Origin: Dickeya undicola
Lineage (GTDB): Bacteria; Pseudomonadota; Gammaproteobacteria; Enterobacterales; Enterobacteriaceae
Assembly: GCF_000784735.1 (NCBI RefSeq)
Contig: NZ_JSYG01000004.1
Coordinates: 248,001-312,000, forward strand
Length of the DNA stretch: 64,000 nucleotides
Direction of reading: 5' to 3'
Shown here in pieces: positions 48,906 to 59,923 of the stretch. A model generated the notes under the pieces. That model was not told the origin of the DNA. It did not search any database and worked only from the letters and a program-made list of their open reading frames with translations. Each line of letters opens with the position of its first letter. Position 1 is the first letter of the stretch. The translations under genes were made by a program, and so were the position numbers.

Positions 48906-50099
48906 TATTCCTTATGTCCGAATCGCCTCTTCCCTCAGCCTCCTTATTTAAGCATCTTATTACGTAATCAGACTTTCAAAAAGAACCTCTTTATTTATTT
49001 TAGATAATAAAATAAAAATCAAAAGAAAACCAGCCGTCTCACTTCGTCGGAAATTTACAAAGGGAGATATAAGATTTTGATTGCACTTACGTTACGATGC
49101 CTACGCATCAAAATAAACGAATTCTCTTATTTTTCACTTTTAGCGCATACTTCGTGCATCATTGATTCTTTGTTTGCTTGAAAAAAACATTGCGTTTAAA
49201 ACATCAACAAACTCTCAAATCACACTATTCAATTTGAAATCCCGTTTTAATTCAAACATAAAAACCATCAAGTCATCTGATGAATCCACTTCACTATCCC
49301 TTCACTGCCCCAAGTGATAGCGCTCAAGCCAGAACTGGCACAACTCAGCCGCAAACCCACTTAATACAGTGAGTTACTATCACTACGTGACTCAGTTTTT
49401 ATGTAAGGATTACTATATTTTTGTAAATTTATTAAATGACGCGAAAGGATATCACATGTAACATAAATTTTCATGAAGTTACTCGGAGCGATTTCCTCCA
49501 GACTGCAAATCTCTGATCAGCGATGAGATATACCCCATCCTTTTTATTCTCCCTATGAACTTTTCATCACTTACTTAAATAACGCCATGTTCTATTTATC
49601 AGCGTGTTGTCTGCATTTTATTTTTCCGAAGAAGAAACACCGCCCTAATTTTCCATCGAGAAACTTTCTCTCACCCCTCTTCCATTACCGTATTTTAAAA
49701 ATGGTTTTTATAACGCTTACGGCGGTCACCATTTTATGATACCGGTTTCAGTGCTTGAAACGGGCATAAAAAATACCTCAATTGCTGCTGCGATTATTCT
49801 CGGTGGCCTCATTTGATACATGATTAATGCTTCGTCATGCGATCTGGCGGGATAAATTAGTGGCACCAGAGACTATTTTATGGATCTCGCTCTCAGTATT
49901 AGGTTTAAAAATAAAACAGCCATCACAATTCAATCACACATCATTAACAATGACGGCATTTATTGCACTGTTCTGGGCGCTATCTGGAACCGACTTCACA
50001 GCCATAGTAATGATTCTTCAAAACGCACGGCGGGAAGAGTACATTAGACAGGTTAGGCGATTACTCATCAGGAATAGGATCCTGTAAAAGGTTTGTTAA
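48906..50099. other. long AT-rich region upstream of pecT and alaA
   Basis: About 1.2 kb is very AT-rich, with no credible complete gene. It lies upstream of pecT, whose expression in Dickeya is known to respond to H-NS, so an H-NS-bound silencer region is plausible. An 86-codon open frame at 49827-50087 has no convincing ribosome site and no recognisable family. A fragment resembling a transporter is at 49682-49816. The alaA promoter should be at the right end. Confidence 0.5.
49682..49816 (+). pseudogene. possible decayed transporter fragment
   Basis: A plus-strand frame without a start ends MIPVSVLETGIKNTSIAAA and a stop at 49814-49816. The segment LETGIKNTSIAAAIIL resembles the conserved IETGMQNxxLAxA helix of bile acid:sodium symporter (BASS) family proteins. 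Upstream and downstream parts of such a protein are not found in frame, so if real it is a remnant. Low confidence: it is a short match. Confidence 0.25.
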
Positions 50100-51314
50100 A
50101 TGTCACCGATAGAAAAATCGAAAAAACTGGAAAACGTTTGTTACGATATTCGTGGTCCGGTACTAAAAGAAGCCAAACGGCTGGAAGAAGAAGGTAACAA
50201 GGTACTCAAGCTGAACATCGGCAACCCGGCACCTTTTGGGTTTGATGCGCCGGATGAAATTCTGGTGGATGTCATCCGCAATCTGCCAACAGCACAAGGC
50301 TACTGCGATTCCAAAGGGCTCTATTCCGCCCGTAAAGCCATCGTACAACACTATCAGGCTCGTGATATGCGCGACGTCACGCTGGAAGACGTCTATATCG
50401 GCAACGGCGTTTCCGAACTGATCGTCCAGTCGATGCAGGCATTACTGAATACCGGTGACGAAATGCTGGTGCCAGCGCCGGATTACCCGTTGTGGACCGC
50501 GGCGGTATCGCTTTCCAGTGGTCATGCGGTGCATTACCGCTGTGACGAAGAGGCTGGCTGGTTCCCAGATCTGGATGACATTCGCAGTAAAATCACCCCT
50601 CGTACCCGCGGGATCGTGATCATCAACCCCAATAACCCGACCGGGGCGGTATACAGCAAAGAACTGTTGCTGGAAGTGGTCGAGATTGCCCGTCAGCATA
50701 ACTTGATCATTTTTGCTGACGAGATCTACGACAAGATTCTCTATGATGAGGCCCAGCATCACTCCATTGCCGCGCTGGCACCTGACCTGCTAACCGTCAC
50801 CTTTAACGGTTTGTCCAAAACCTATCGCGTGGCCGGATTCCGCCAGGGTTGGATGGTACTTAACGGGCCGAAGAAGCACGCCCGCGGTTACATTGAAGGG
50901 CTGGAGATGCTGGCGTCGATGCGTCTGTGTGCCAACGTGCCAATGCAACATGCGATTCAGACCGCACTGGGCGGTTACCAAAGCATCAGCGAGTTCATCC
51001 ATCCGGGCGGGCGTCTATACGAGCAGCGTAATCGCGCCTGGGAGCTGATTAACCAGATTCCCGGTGTGTCTTGTGTCAAACCGAGTGGGGCGCTGTATAT
51101 GTTCCCCCGAATTGACGCCAAACGCTTCAATATTCATGACGACCAGAAGCTGGTCTTGGACCTGCTGTTACAAGAAAAAGTACTGCTGGTGCAAGGCACT
51201 GCCTTCAACTGGCCAGAGCCAGATCACTTGCGTATCGTCACCCTGCCGCGTGTTGACGAGCTGGAAATGGCCGTCAATAAATTTGGCCGTTTCCTGGAAG
51301 GTTATCACCAGTAA
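50100..51314 (+). CDS. alaA: glutamate-pyruvate aminotransferase AlaA
   Basis: The 404-residue class I aminotransferase makes alanine from pyruvate and glutamate. The PLP lysine is in FNGLSKTYRVAGFRQGW, with NPNNPTGAVY and DEIYDKILYD. It aligns throughout with E. coli AlaA (YfbQ, 405) and keeps the same position next to lrhA and yfbR. AAGG lies nine bases upstream of the ATG. It is transcribed away from pecT. Confidence 0.97.
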   Translation: MSPIEKSKKLENVCYDIRGPVLKEAKRLEEEGNKVLKLNIGNPAPFGFDAPDEILVDVIRNLPTAQGYCDSKGLYSARKAIVQHYQARDMRDVTLEDVYIGNGVSELIVQSMQALLNTGDEMLVPAPDYPLWTAAVSLSSGHAVHYRCDEEAGWFPDLDDIRSKITPRTRGIVIINPNNPTGAVYSKELLLEVVEIARQHNLIIFADEIYDKILYDEAQHHSIAALAPDLLTVTFNGLSKTYRVAGFRQGWMVLNGPKKHARGYIEGLEMLASMRLCANVPMQHAIQTALGGYQSISEFIHPGGRLYEQRNRAWELINQIPGVSCVKPSGALYMFPRIDAKRFNIHDDQKLVLDLLLQEKVLLVQGTAFNWPEPDHLRIVTLPRVDELEMAVNKFGRFLEGYHQ

Positions 51315-51324
51315 TCAGGATGAT

Positions 51325-51349
51325 GTCCGGTGCCGCACTGGTGCCGGAC
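51325..51349 (+). terminator. possible terminator of alaA
   Basis: GTCCGG and CCGGAC enclose a short inner stem; TCCTTTATT follows. It lies 10 bp past the alaA stop. The T-tract is weak. Confidence 0.5.
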
Positions 51350-51458
51350 TCCTTTATTACCCCAGCCAGTACCCTTTTCCGCTATCTCCGGTCTGATTTG
51401 CTTCTTGATGTCGGAGCCGCCACAATGAATCCCTAACGCTGTACACCGAGAGACACTT

Positions 51459-52058
51459 ATGGTTCAAAGTCATTTCTTCGCCCACTTGTCCCGCCTGAAA
51501 CTGATTAGCCGCTGGCCGCTGATGCGCAATGTCCGGACTGAAAACGTCTCCGAACACAGCCTGCAGGTAGCCTTTGTCGCCCATGCTCTCGCGGTGATCA
51601 AAAATCGCAAATTCAACGGCAATCTCAATGTTGGCCGCATTTCCCTGCTGGCAATGTACCATGACGCCAGTGAAGTGCTGACCGGCGACATGCCCACCCC
51701 CATCAAGTATTACAACGCGCAGATTGCCCACGAATACAAGAAGATTGAGAAGATTGCCCGCCAGAACCTGATTGCAATGCTGCCTGCCGAATTGCAGCAG
51801 GACTTCAGCCCATTGTTGGATGAATCCCATATCAGTGAGGAAGAGCACGCTATCGTGAAACAGGCGGATGCGCTTTGCGCGTACCTGAAATGCCTGGAGG
51901 AACTGTCGGCTGGTAATAATGAATTCTTGCTGGCTAAAGCTCGACTGGAAAAGACGCTTCAGCAGCGCCAGAGCCCAGAAATGGATTATTTCATGACGGT
52001 GTTTATTCCAAGCTTCAGCCTGTCGTTAGATGAAATTAGCCAGGAGTCACCGCTTTAG
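51459..52058 (+). CDS. yfbR: 5'-deoxynucleotidase YfbR
   Basis: The 199-residue HD-domain phosphohydrolase removes phosphate from deoxyribonucleoside 5'-monophosphates. The metal-binding motif includes the first His in [17 protein letters not shown], the HD pair in [12 protein letters not shown], and a later Asp in [10 protein letters not shown]. The length equals that of the E. coli protein. It converges on yfbS. Confidence 0.96.
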   Translation: MVQSHFFAHLSRLKLISRWPLMRNVRTENVSEHSLQVAFVAHALAVIKNRKFNGNLNVGRISLLAMYHDASEVLTGDMPTPIKYYNAQIAHEYKKIEKIARQNLIAMLPAELQQDFSPLLDESHISEEEHAIVKQADALCAYLKCLEELSAGNNEFLLAKARLEKTLQQRQSPEMDYFMTVFIPSFSLSLDEISQESPL

Positions 52059-52130
52059 CCAGCGGTCAATTGACACAGTACACGGCCTGACAGCGGGTCT
52101 GCCAGGCTGTCTTGTTCTTTGTGTCTGCAT

Positions 52131-53966
52131 TTAAAATGGGTACAGCCACGGCACCATCACCACGCTGACCGCCATCACCAACAACGTGAACGGCACGCCA
52201 ACTCGGACAAAATCACTAAAACGATATCCTCCAGGTGCCAGCACTAACGTATTCACCGGCGAAGAAACCGGCGTCATAAACGCAGCGGAAGCGGCAATGG
52301 CGATAATCATCGCAAAAGGATACGGTGAAACTTGCATCTGCTCTGCCGCTGCTACCGCAATCGGTGCCATCAGCACCGCCGTCGCCGTATTAGAAATGAA
52401 CAACCCCGTCAATGCACATAGCAGGAACAAGCATACCAGCATGATATGTGGACCCGCATCACCACCTATTTCCATCAACCCTTTGACGACCAACGCCACG
52501 CCGCCGGTTTGCTGTAACGCCAGGGCAAACGGCATCATCCCTACAATCAGGATAAGACTCGGCCAGTGCACAGCTCGATAGGCGCTTTCCATGTCAATAC
52601 AGCGAAACTGCCCCATCAGCAGACAGGCGATCAATGCAGCGATAGCGTTGGGGATTTCATCGGTAAGCATCATCGCCACCATTAACGCCAGACAAAACAG
52701 TGCATGGGGTGCCTGATTGCTGGCTGGCGCGACTTCATCCACCTCTGCGGGCAGGTTGAGCACAATAAAATGACGCTTATGCTGGTGCAGCAGACGGATA
52801 TTTTTCCAGTCACCAATCACCAGAAGAATATCTCCCAGCTTCAGGGCTTCGTCAGCCAGCGTACCCTCCAGCGCCTCACCGTCACGGCGGATGCCCACCA
52901 CCGTTAATCCGTAGCGGCTGCGAAACAAAGCCTCCTGCAACGTTTTACCCAACAGCCCGGAGTCAGGAATTAACGACACTTCTGCCATTCCCACATCCCG
53001 TGCCTGTTCAGAGAAATACTCGCCACGCAGTACCATCGGCTCCAAACGCTGGGTGGCGCAAAACTCGCGCAGATCCACCTCTGATGCCGACATATCGATC
53101 AGCAACACATCATTCAATCGTAATTCACTATTGCCGCTGACGCTGACCATAATGCGCCGGAATTTCTGCCAGCGCTCAATCCCCACCACATTAGCACCGT
53201 AGCGCTGACGTAATTGCAAATCATCCAAACGCTGACCGATCAGCGGTGAACCGGTGCGGATCGCCAGTCGGCGCGCCCGTCCGGTCAGTCGGTATTCCCG
53301 GATCAGGTCACGAAACGTTTTGCGTTTCCACCCATCCTTTAGGCTATCGCTGTCCGTCGTGGTCAACCAAAAGCGGGCTACCAGCATATACGCGATGCCT
53401 ATCAACAACACCACTACACCAATGGGCGTAACGCTGAAAAAGCTGAACCCAGCCATACCGGTACGCATCAGTTCACTGCTGACGACCATATTGGGCGGCG
53501 TCGCCACCAACGTCATCATGCCGCTGATAAGCCCAGCGAAAGCCAGCGGCATCATCAATCGAGCCGGGGTGGTTTTCATTCGTGCGGCGACATTCAGCAC
53601 CACCGGAATAAAAATAGCCACCACGCCGGTCGAACTCATGAAGGCACCTAGCAGTGCCACGGTGCACATCAGCAAAATCAACAGGCGGGTTTCACTCTGT
53701 CCGGCCACGCGCATTAACCAATCGCCGACCTGATAAGCCACCCCGGTTCGCACTAAACCTTCGCCAATCACAAACAATGCAGCAATCAAGAATACGTTCG
53801 GATCGCTGAAACCAATCAGCGCCTCCTGTAACGTCAGTGTCCCACTTAGCACGAAAGCGACTATCACCAGCAACGCAATCACATCCATGCGCAGTTTGCT
53901 GGTAGCAAACAGCACAATGGCAATCAATAGCAGCATGACAACCCAGACCAGAGAACTGCTCAACAT
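52131..53966 (-). CDS. yfbS: SLC13-family permease with two TrkA-C domains (YfbS)
   Basis: The 611-residue protein has an N-terminal group of membrane helices, two cytoplasmic RCK/TrkA-C domains (about residues 205-385, each with a GxxL-type edge such as [18 protein letters not shown] and [18 protein letters not shown]), and a second group of helices with [15 protein letters not shown]. It should transport an anion such as sulfate or a dicarboxylate; the substrate is unknown. ATG 53966 has AGGAGGGGG directly upstream; a GTG seven codons earlier would overlap that site. Confidence 0.92.
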   Translation of the reverse strand: MLSSSLVWVVMLLLIAIVLFATSKLRMDVIALLVIVAFVLSGTLTLQEALIGFSDPNVFLIAALFVIGEGLVRTGVAYQVGDWLMRVAGQSETRLLILLMCTVALLGAFMSSTGVVAIFIPVVLNVAARMKTTPARLMMPLAFAGLISGMMTLVATPPNMVVSSELMRTGMAGFSFFSVTPIGVVVLLIGIAYMLVARFWLTTTDSDSLKDGWKRKTFRDLIREYRLTGRARRLAIRTGSPLIGQRLDDLQLRQRYGANVVGIERWQKFRRIMVSVSGNSELRLNDVLLIDMSASEVDLREFCATQRLEPMVLRGEYFSEQARDVGMAEVSLIPDSGLLGKTLQEALFRSRYGLTVVGIRRDGEALEGTLADEALKLGDILLVIGDWKNIRLLHQHKRHFIVLNLPAEVDEVAPASNQAPHALFCLALMVAMMLTDEIPNAIAALIACLLMGQFRCIDMESAYRAVHWPSLILIVGMMPFALALQQTGGVALVVKGLMEIGGDAGPHIMLVCLFLLCALTGLFISNTATAVLMAPIAVAAAEQMQVSPYPFAMIIAIAASAAFMTPVSSPVNTLVLAPGGYRFSDFVRVGVPFTLLVMAVSVVMVPWLYPF

Positions 53967-54063
53967 GCCCCCTCCTGACGTTAACACTCCTTATTTATCA
54001 AGCAGTATTCCAACAGGAATACACATCCCATAGAAAAACCGCTGATAATCAGAATGCCATAAA

Positions 54064-54087
54064 AAAACCCTGACAAAGCAGGGTTTT
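54064..54087 (-). terminator. terminator of yfbT
   Basis: AAAACCCTG and CAGGGTTTT form a 9-bp stem with a 6-base loop, with a T-run on the minus strand. It lies 26 bp past the yfbT stop. Confidence 0.88.
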
Positions 54088-54113
54088 GATCAGGTTTAAT
54101 CCGGTTTTGGACA

Positions 54114-54770
54114 TCATTTTAAGGTAATGTTGACCCAACCATCTGCTGTACGCGAAATCTGCAATTGCTCAAGGGAATGTAATGCAGCATTCACTTCATT
54201 CAGGCGCGGGGTATCCGTCGGCGCATTCACCGCAACAACCTTACACCCCGCCGCCAGACCAGACAGCACGCCAGCTGGCGCATCCTCCACCACCACACAC
54301 TCGGAAGGAGACAGCCCCAACCGCTGCGCACCCAGCAGATACGCGTCTGGATTCGGTTTACCGCGCGCTACCTGCTCCGCGGTGATGAACTCACGCGGAG
54401 CAGACAACCCTGCGGCACGGTGACGGGCATGTGCAATCGGCACCGTTCCCGACGTCACAATAGCCCACGGAATATCCAGCTCGTCCAGCCTGACCAACAG
54501 CGCCTGCGCACCCGGCATAGCCGTAATACCGGTGGTATCGCTCGCTTCCACCTGCTCCAGCGCGACAAACTCGCGCTGAATCGTCTCTTCGCTAGCACCA
54601 GCCAGAAAGTGGCGCAACGAGGTGATGGCCTGTTTACCGTGAATAAAATCCAGAACTGTCTGTGGGTCGATATCATGATCTTTTGCCCAGTTGCTCCAGG
54701 CCCGTTCCACTGCGGGCAGTGAATCTACCAGCGTGCCGTCAAGATCAAACAGAAAACCTTTACACTCCAC
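54114..54770 (-). CDS. yfbT: HAD-family sugar phosphatase YfbT (HxpA)
   Basis: The 218-residue haloacid dehalogenase-like phosphatase has motif I FDLDGTLVDS (nucleophile Asp), motif II TSGT, motif III Lys in GKPNPDAY, and motif IV VVEDAPAGV. The alpha-helical cap after motif I is typical of enzymes acting on small sugar phosphates such as hexitol phosphates. It is 36 bp from yfbU and may be cotranscribed with it. Confidence 0.93.
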   Translation of the reverse strand: MECKGFLFDLDGTLVDSLPAVERAWSNWAKDHDIDPQTVLDFIHGKQAITSLRHFLAGASEETIQREFVALEQVEASDTTGITAMPGAQALLVRLDELDIPWAIVTSGTVPIAHARHRAAGLSAPREFITAEQVARGKPNPDAYLLGAQRLGLSPSECVVVEDAPAGVLSGLAAGCKVVAVNAPTDTPRLNEVNAALHSLEQLQISRTADGWVNITLK

Positions 54771-54806
54771 AGAAAGCCCCTTCTTTATTTATCAGTCCCG
54801 AACTTA

Positions 54807-55301
54807 TCAGGCATTAATGATTTGCGCGATCTCCACCGCACTCAGGTGATACTGACGCGGGCAGGATTGCCAAATCGCCAGCATACGGATGTATTTATCC
54901 CACATTTTGGTCTGCGAGTTAAAGCCATGCGTGCCGGAATCAAAATGGGGATAACGCCCTTCCACATGCACCATGAAACGCACATACCCCAGGTAACGCG
55001 CTTCAGTCGCAGCATCGAAACCAAGAAACGCCACGCGGCGCTCATCCATATCCGGTTTCTCTTTCAGATTGGCCCAGGAAACCTGTAGCGCATGGTGCAT
55101 TTCCATAATATTAATGAGGGTACGGCACACATCTTCGCTCAAATCGCCAAAATCACGATCCAACTCCCGCATTTGCAGCCCATAACCCCGCTCGATAATC
55201 GTTTGCAGACGGCGGTAGCGCTCCGCATTATCGGGGTCCATCATTGACATCATTTTGTACTGATTGGACAGGATAAGTCTCTGAGCATTAGTCATTTCCA
55301 T
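54807..55301 (-). CDS. yfbU: YfbU family protein
   Basis: The 164-residue soluble protein has the same length as E. coli YfbU and begins [18 protein letters not shown]. The frame extends 18 codons further, but the family start at 55301 is preceded by GGAGTGCACC. Its molecular function is not established. It lies between yfbT and yfbV as in E. coli. Confidence 0.94.
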   Translation of the reverse strand: MEMTNAQRLILSNQYKMMSMMDPDNAERYRRLQTIIERGYGLQMRELDRDFGDLSEDVCRTLINIMEMHHALQVSWANLKEKPDMDERRVAFLGFDAATEARYLGYVRFMVHVEGRYPHFDSGTHGFNSQTKMWDKYIRMLAIWQSCPRQYHLSAVEIAQIINA

Positions 55302-55437
55302 GGTGCACTCCTGAATCTGATTCCGGCTAAAGGGATATTGACAGCAGAATCGCATACTGGCTGGCGTTCGTTTCTTGATTTAAAACAGAATCCGATGGAA
55401 AAAATATCAGCGTCTTTGGCTAAAAACCGGGTTTACA

Positions 55438-55893
55438 TCAAAGATCGTCCAGGAACGTCTTGTCGAGCTGCTTAAAGGCACGATTCAGCACGTCTGCCAG
55501 CATCTGATAAGTGGGTTGCCCTTCCACCGGAGCCAACGCCATCCCTGACGCCAACAGCTTATTACGAATGTCATGAAACCACTGTAATAAAGAAGGCGGT
55601 AACGGGGTAACCGAACGCCGCCCCAGCCACCATAACCCTTGCATCGGCAAGCCAAGGGCAAATAACGCGGTAGCCACGCTCGGCCCCAGTTGCCCGCCCA
55701 GCGCGATTTGCCAGGTCAGGGTAAAGACAGCCACTGGTGGCATGATACGAATGGCAAACCGAGTAGCACGCGCTACGCGATTTTCAGGAAACACCGGTGC
55801 CAGGCGCTTGTCCGTCGGCCAGGTTTTCATATAGTGCTGGCCCAGACGGAATAGTTGTAGCCATCCCGTTTTGCCGGAGGGTTTCGTTGTCAT
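55438..55893 (-). CDS. yfbV: YfbV (UPF0208) inner membrane protein
   Basis: The 151-residue protein has two membrane helices (about residues 44-62 and 68-86; [36 protein letters not shown]). The C-terminal domain ends [13 protein letters not shown], as in E. coli. YfbV has been implicated in organisation of the Ter macrodomain. ATG 55893 has GAGGT close upstream; a GTG six codons earlier is in frame. It is divergent from ackA. Confidence 0.93.
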   Translation of the reverse strand: MTTKPSGKTGWLQLFRLGQHYMKTWPTDKRLAPVFPENRVARATRFAIRIMPPVAVFTLTWQIALGGQLGPSVATALFALGLPMQGLWWLGRRSVTPLPPSLLQWFHDIRNKLLASGMALAPVEGQPTYQMLADVLNRAFKQLDKTFLDDL

Positions 55894-56381
55894 GCTCAAC
55901 CTCAACTTCACATATAAAAAATAAAAAATTTGTACAAATCACCAACTGTAATTGACAAGCTTAAAATATATTTTGTGTTTAATGATTGCTATCGGTATCC
56001 TAAAATAGCCTTTTAGGCTGCGATAAAAAGCTGTATAGCACTATGACACAAAGCTGTATGACACACGTTGTGCTGCACTCGCTGCTTAGCCATCCGCTAT
56101 TTCAGACAGCGTTTTGTTGAGTCGGTTGGCGAATACGGCCACTGTGAATTCAACGCACAGCGAACGTCATAGGTGTCTGCTGTCGCCGTTTTTGCCGCGC
56201 TGATGTCACCTTGCCGGGGCGTTCAATACGCTATTGAGCGGTGGTTACATCGGCGTTTTACGCTGTCATGTCTGGAAAAATCACCCGGCCATGATGTTAA
56301 TCATAAATGTCGACCGCCTTCTGCGCTACGCTGGTTGCTGTATGACATTTTTTTAACCATGTATAACAAGTAGGTACTTCC
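55894..56381. other. yfbV-ackA divergent intergenic region
   Basis: The 488-bp regulatory region has a perfect 12-bp palindrome ATTTGTACAAAT at 55928-55939 near the yfbV start, a hairpin CCTAAAA-TAGCC-TTTTAGG at 55999-56017, and a direct repeat of AAAGCTGTAT near 56028 and 56051. The ackA promoter must be here; I could not place it with confidence. Confidence 0.5.
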
Positions 56382-57584
56382 ATGTCGAGTAAGTTAGTAC
56401 TGGTCCTTAACTGTGGCAGTTCTTCCCTGAAATTCGCCATCATTGATGCCGTCAACGGAGACGAATACCTGTCTGGCCTGGCCGAGTGCTTCAATCTGCC
56501 CGAAGCGCGTATCAAATGGAAAATTGACGGTGGCAAACAGGAAGCTGAACTGGGTGCAGGTGCTGCCCACAGTGAAGCACTGAGCTTCATCGTTAACACC
56601 ATCCTCAGCCAGAAGCCGGAACTGTCTGCTCAACTGGTAGCCATCGGCCATCGTATCGTTCACGGCGGTGAAAAATTCACCCAGTCAGCCGTGATCAATG
56701 CCGACGTGTTGCAGGGCATCAAAGACGCCGTACCGTTCGCGCCGCTGCACAACCCGGCTCATCTGATCGGCATCGAAGAAGCACTGAAGGAATTCCCGCA
56801 CCTGAAAGACAAGAACGTCGCCGTCTTTGACACCGCGTTCCATCAGACTATGCCGGAAGAAGCCTACCTGTACGCCCTGCCGTACAAATTATACAAAGAA
56901 CATCACATCCGCCGTTATGGCGCTCACGGTACTAGCCACTACTTCGTTTCTCGTGAAGCGGCAAAAGTCCTGAACAAACCGGTAGAAGAACTGAACGTGA
57001 TCACCTGCCATCTGGGTAACGGCGGTTCTGTTTCTGCTATCCGCAACGGCAAGTGTGTGGATACCTCCATGGGTCTGACCCCGCTGGAAGGTCTGGTAAT
57101 GGGCACCCGTAGTGGTGACATCGACCCGGCGGTAGTTTTCCACCTGCATGACTCTCTGGGCATGAGCGTAGAAAGCATCAACAAACTGCTGACCAAAGAA
57201 TCCGGCCTGCTGGGTCTGACTGAAGTCACCAGCGACTGCCGTTATGTAGAAGACAACTACGACACCAAAGAAGACGCCAAACGCGCCATGAACGTGTACT
57301 GCCACCGTCTGGCGAAGTACATCGGTTCTTACTCTGCGCTGATGGAAGGTCGTCTGGACGCGGTGATCTTCACCGGCGGCATCGGTGAAAACGCAGCGAT
57401 GGTACGTGAACTGACGCTGAAACAGCTGGGTCTGCTGGGCTTCGCTGTCGACCACGAGCGTAATCTGGCTGCCCGTTTCGGCAAAGGCGGCAACATCGCC
57501 AAAGACGGTGCCCGCCCGGCTCTGGTTATCCCGACCAACGAAGAGTTGGTCATCGCTCAGGACGCGCTGCGCCTGACCGCCTGA
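56382..57584 (+). CDS. ackA: acetate kinase
   Basis: The 400-residue ASKHA-fold kinase interconverts acetyl phosphate and acetate with ATP. The N-terminal [14 protein letters not shown] and [11 protein letters not shown], the central [11 protein letters not shown] and the C-terminal [13 protein letters not shown] are the family motifs. It is the first gene of the ackA-pta unit. With Pta it sets the acetyl phosphate pool and makes ATP during overflow or fermentative growth. Confidence 0.98.
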   Translation: MSSKLVLVLNCGSSSLKFAIIDAVNGDEYLSGLAECFNLPEARIKWKIDGGKQEAELGAGAAHSEALSFIVNTILSQKPELSAQLVAIGHRIVHGGEKFTQSAVINADVLQGIKDAVPFAPLHNPAHLIGIEEALKEFPHLKDKNVAVFDTAFHQTMPEEAYLYALPYKLYKEHHIRRYGAHGTSHYFVSREAAKVLNKPVEELNVITCHLGNGGSVSAIRNGKCVDTSMGLTPLEGLVMGTRSGDIDPAVVFHLHDSLGMSVESINKLLTKESGLLGLTEVTSDCRYVEDNYDTKEDAKRAMNVYCHRLAKYIGSYSALMEGRLDAVIFTGGIGENAAMVRELTLKQLGLLGFAVDHERNLAARFGKGGNIAKDGARPALVIPTNEELVIAQDALRLTA

Positions 57585-57596
57585 TAAGTCTCCCCA

Positions 57597-57628
57597 CTCC
57601 GTCAGCTTCGGCTGACGGAGTTGTTTTA
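57597..57628 (+). terminator. terminator-like hairpin between ackA and pta
   Basis: CTCCGTCAGC and GCTGACGGAG form a perfect 10-bp stem with a TTCG loop, followed by TTGTTTTA. It lies 12 bp after the ackA stop and 48 bp before pta. It could attenuate read-through into pta, or stabilise ackA mRNA. Confidence 0.7.
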
Positions 57629-57675
57629 GAAGCATCGTTTTTGAACAACGAGCAACCGCAAACAGAGGTTAAGCC

Positions 57676-59817
57676 GTGTCCCGTACAATCATGTTGATTC
57701 CTACTGGCACCAGCGTAGGCCTGACCAGCGTCAGCCTGGGTGTCATTCGTTCCATGGAACAGAAAGGCGTGCGCCTGAGCGTATTCAAGCCTATCGCACA
57801 GCCGCGTTCCGGTGAAAACGCACTGGATCAGACCACCACCATCGTCCGCGCTACCTCCGCCATTCCGGCCGCCGAGCCGCTGGCGATGAGCTATGTGGAG
57901 TCGATGCTGAGCAGCAACCAGCAGGACGTGCTGCTGGAAGAGATCATCGCCCGCTATCACGAAAACACCAAAGACGCGGAAGTCGTACTGGTAGAAGGCC
58001 TGGTGCCGACCCGTAAACACCAGTTCGCCAACGCGCTGAACTATGAAATCGCTAAAACGCTGAACGCGGAAATCGTCTTCGTACTGGCGCTGGGCAATGA
58101 TTCCCCGGCTCAGTTGAAAGAGCGTCTCGACATCGCCCGTTCCAGCTTCGGCGGTAGCAAGAACAAAAACATCACCGGCGTTATCATCAACAAGCTGAAC
58201 GCACCGGTGGATGAACAGGGTCGCACCCGTCCCGATTTGTCCGAAATTTTCGATGACTCCACCAAAGCCAGCGTCGCCAATATCGATCCGAAGCTGCTGT
58301 TTGCTAACAGCCCGCTGCCGATTCTGGGTTGCGTGCCGTGGAGTTTTGACCTGATCGCTACCCGTGCCATCGATATGGCTAACCATCTGAATGCACGCGT
58401 GATCAACGCCGGTGATATTCAGACCCGTCGTGTGAAATCGGTGACCTTCTGCGCCCGTAGCATTCCGCATATGCTGGAACATTTCCGTCCTGGTTCACTG
58501 CTGGTCACCTCCGCCGACCGCCCAGACGTACTGGTTGCCGCCTGTCTGGCTGCCATGAACGGCGTTGAAATCGGTGCTCTGCTGCTGACTGGCGGTTACG
58601 AAATCGACCCGGCCATCAGCAAGCTGTGCGAACGTGCCTTCCAGACCGGCCTGCCGGTATTCATGGTCAATACCAACACCTGGCAGACCTCGCTGAACCT
58701 GCAAAGCTTCAACCTGGAATTGCCAGCCGACGACCACGAACGCGTAGAAAAAGTACAGGAATACGTAGCACGTCATATCGATACCCAGTGGATCGATTCG
58801 CTGACCGCAGCGTCTGAACGTTCACGCCGTCTGTCTCCGCCAGCGTTCCGCTATCAGCTGACCGAACTGGCTCGTCAGGCAAGCAAACGCATCGTACTGC
58901 CGGAAGGCGACGAACCGCGTACCGTTAAGGCTGCGGCTATCTGTGCCGAACGTGGCATCGCACAGTGCGTACTGTTAGGCAACCCGGATGAAATTCAGCG
59001 CGTAGCGGCTGCGCAGGGCGTTGAACTGGGCAAAGGCATCGAAATCGTTGATCCGGCTGAAGCGCGTGAACGCTATGTACCGCGTCTGGTGGAACTACGT
59101 AAGAGCAAAGGCATGACCGAAGTGGTCGCCCGCGAGCAACTGGAAGACAACGTGGTGCTGGGCACCCTGATGTTGGAACAAGGCGAAGTAGACGGCCTGG
59201 TATCCGGTGCTGTTCACACCACCGCCAACACCATCCGTCCGCCGTTGCAGTTGATCAAAACCGCACCGGGCAGCTCGCTGGTGTCTTCCGTGTTCTTCAT
59301 GCTGCTGCCAGAGCAGGTTCTGGTCTATGGCGACTGCGCCATCAACCCGGATCCGACCGCTGAGCAGTTGGCTGAAATCGCGATTCAGTCCGCCGATTCC
59401 GCCGCCGCTTTCGGTATTGAACCGCGCGTAGCGATGATCTCCTACTCGACCGGTAACTCCGGTGCGGGCAGCGATGTGGATAAAGTCCGCGAAGCGACCC
59501 GTCTGGCACAGGAAAAACGCCCGGATCTGGTGATCGACGGTCCGTTGCAGTACGACGCCGCCATCATGGCAGACGTTGCACTGTCCAAAGCACCGAACTC
59601 ACCGGTTGCAGGTAAAGCCACCGTGTTCGTGTTCCCGGACCTCAACACCGGTAACACCACCTATAAAGCGGTACAGCGTTCTGCTGACCTGATTTCTATC
59701 GGGCCAATGCTGCAAGGTATGCGTAAACCGGTTAACGACCTGTCCCGCGGCGCGCTGGTGGACGACATTGTCTACACCGTAGCACTGACCGCCATTCAGG
59801 CCACCCAGATCGCCTGA
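57676..59817 (+). CDS. pta: phosphate acetyltransferase
   Basis: The 713-residue protein is the long three-domain form: an N-terminal P-loop-like domain ([17 protein letters not shown]), a central DRTGG domain, and the C-terminal catalytic domain (about residue 390 on, [12 protein letters not shown] to the end) with [10 protein letters not shown] and [12 protein letters not shown]. It converts acetyl-CoA to acetyl phosphate, the substrate of AckA. The length matches E. coli (714). A strong bidirectional terminator follows. Confidence 0.98.
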   Translation: MSRTIMLIPTGTSVGLTSVSLGVIRSMEQKGVRLSVFKPIAQPRSGENALDQTTTIVRATSAIPAAEPLAMSYVESMLSSNQQDVLLEEIIARYHENTKDAEVVLVEGLVPTRKHQFANALNYEIAKTLNAEIVFVLALGNDSPAQLKERLDIARSSFGGSKNKNITGVIINKLNAPVDEQGRTRPDLSEIFDDSTKASVANIDPKLLFANSPLPILGCVPWSFDLIATRAIDMANHLNARVINAGDIQTRRVKSVTFCARSIPHMLEHFRPGSLLVTSADRPDVLVAACLAAMNGVEIGALLLTGGYEIDPAISKLCERAFQTGLPVFMVNTNTWQTSLNLQSFNLELPADDHERVEKVQEYVARHIDTQWIDSLTAASERSRRLSPPAFRYQLTELARQASKRIVLPEGDEPRTVKAAAICAERGIAQCVLLGNPDEIQRVAAAQGVELGKGIEIVDPAEARERYVPRLVELRKSKGMTEVVAREQLEDNVVLGTLMLEQGEVDGLVSGAVHTTANTIRPPLQLIKTAPGSSLVSSVFFMLLPEQVLVYGDCAINPDPTAEQLAEIAIQSADSAAAFGIEPRVAMISYSTGNSGAGSDVDKVREATRLAQEKRPDLVIDGPLQYDAAIMADVALSKAPNSPVAGKATVFVFPDLNTGNTTYKAVQRSADLISIGPMLQGMRKPVNDLSRGALVDDIVYTVALTAIQATQIA

Positions 59818-59868
59818 TCGATGTCATGACCGGTGTATTTCTCAATGCACCGGTAAGACAGAAGCAAA

Positions 59869-59900
59869 AACGCCAGCAAAGCATTGCTGGCGTTTTTTTA
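59869..59900. terminator. bidirectional terminator between pta and yfcD
   Basis: AACGCCAGCAA and TTGCTGGCGTT form an 11-bp stem. A T-run follows on the plus strand and an A-run precedes it, so it can serve both converging genes. Confidence 0.93.
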
Positions 59901-59923
59901 TGACGACGAAAAACCCGAAAAAC

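Noticed and set aside
48553-48951. 132-codon plus-strand open frame over the 48.6-kb repeat
   Set aside because: It coincides with the palindromic repeat and the AT-rich flank; the translation has no family resemblance and the same element elsewhere is not open in this frame.
49827-50087. 86-codon open frame upstream of alaA
   Set aside because: No ribosome site, no family recognised, and unlike its neighbours in composition. It may contain decayed sequence, but I would not call it a gene.
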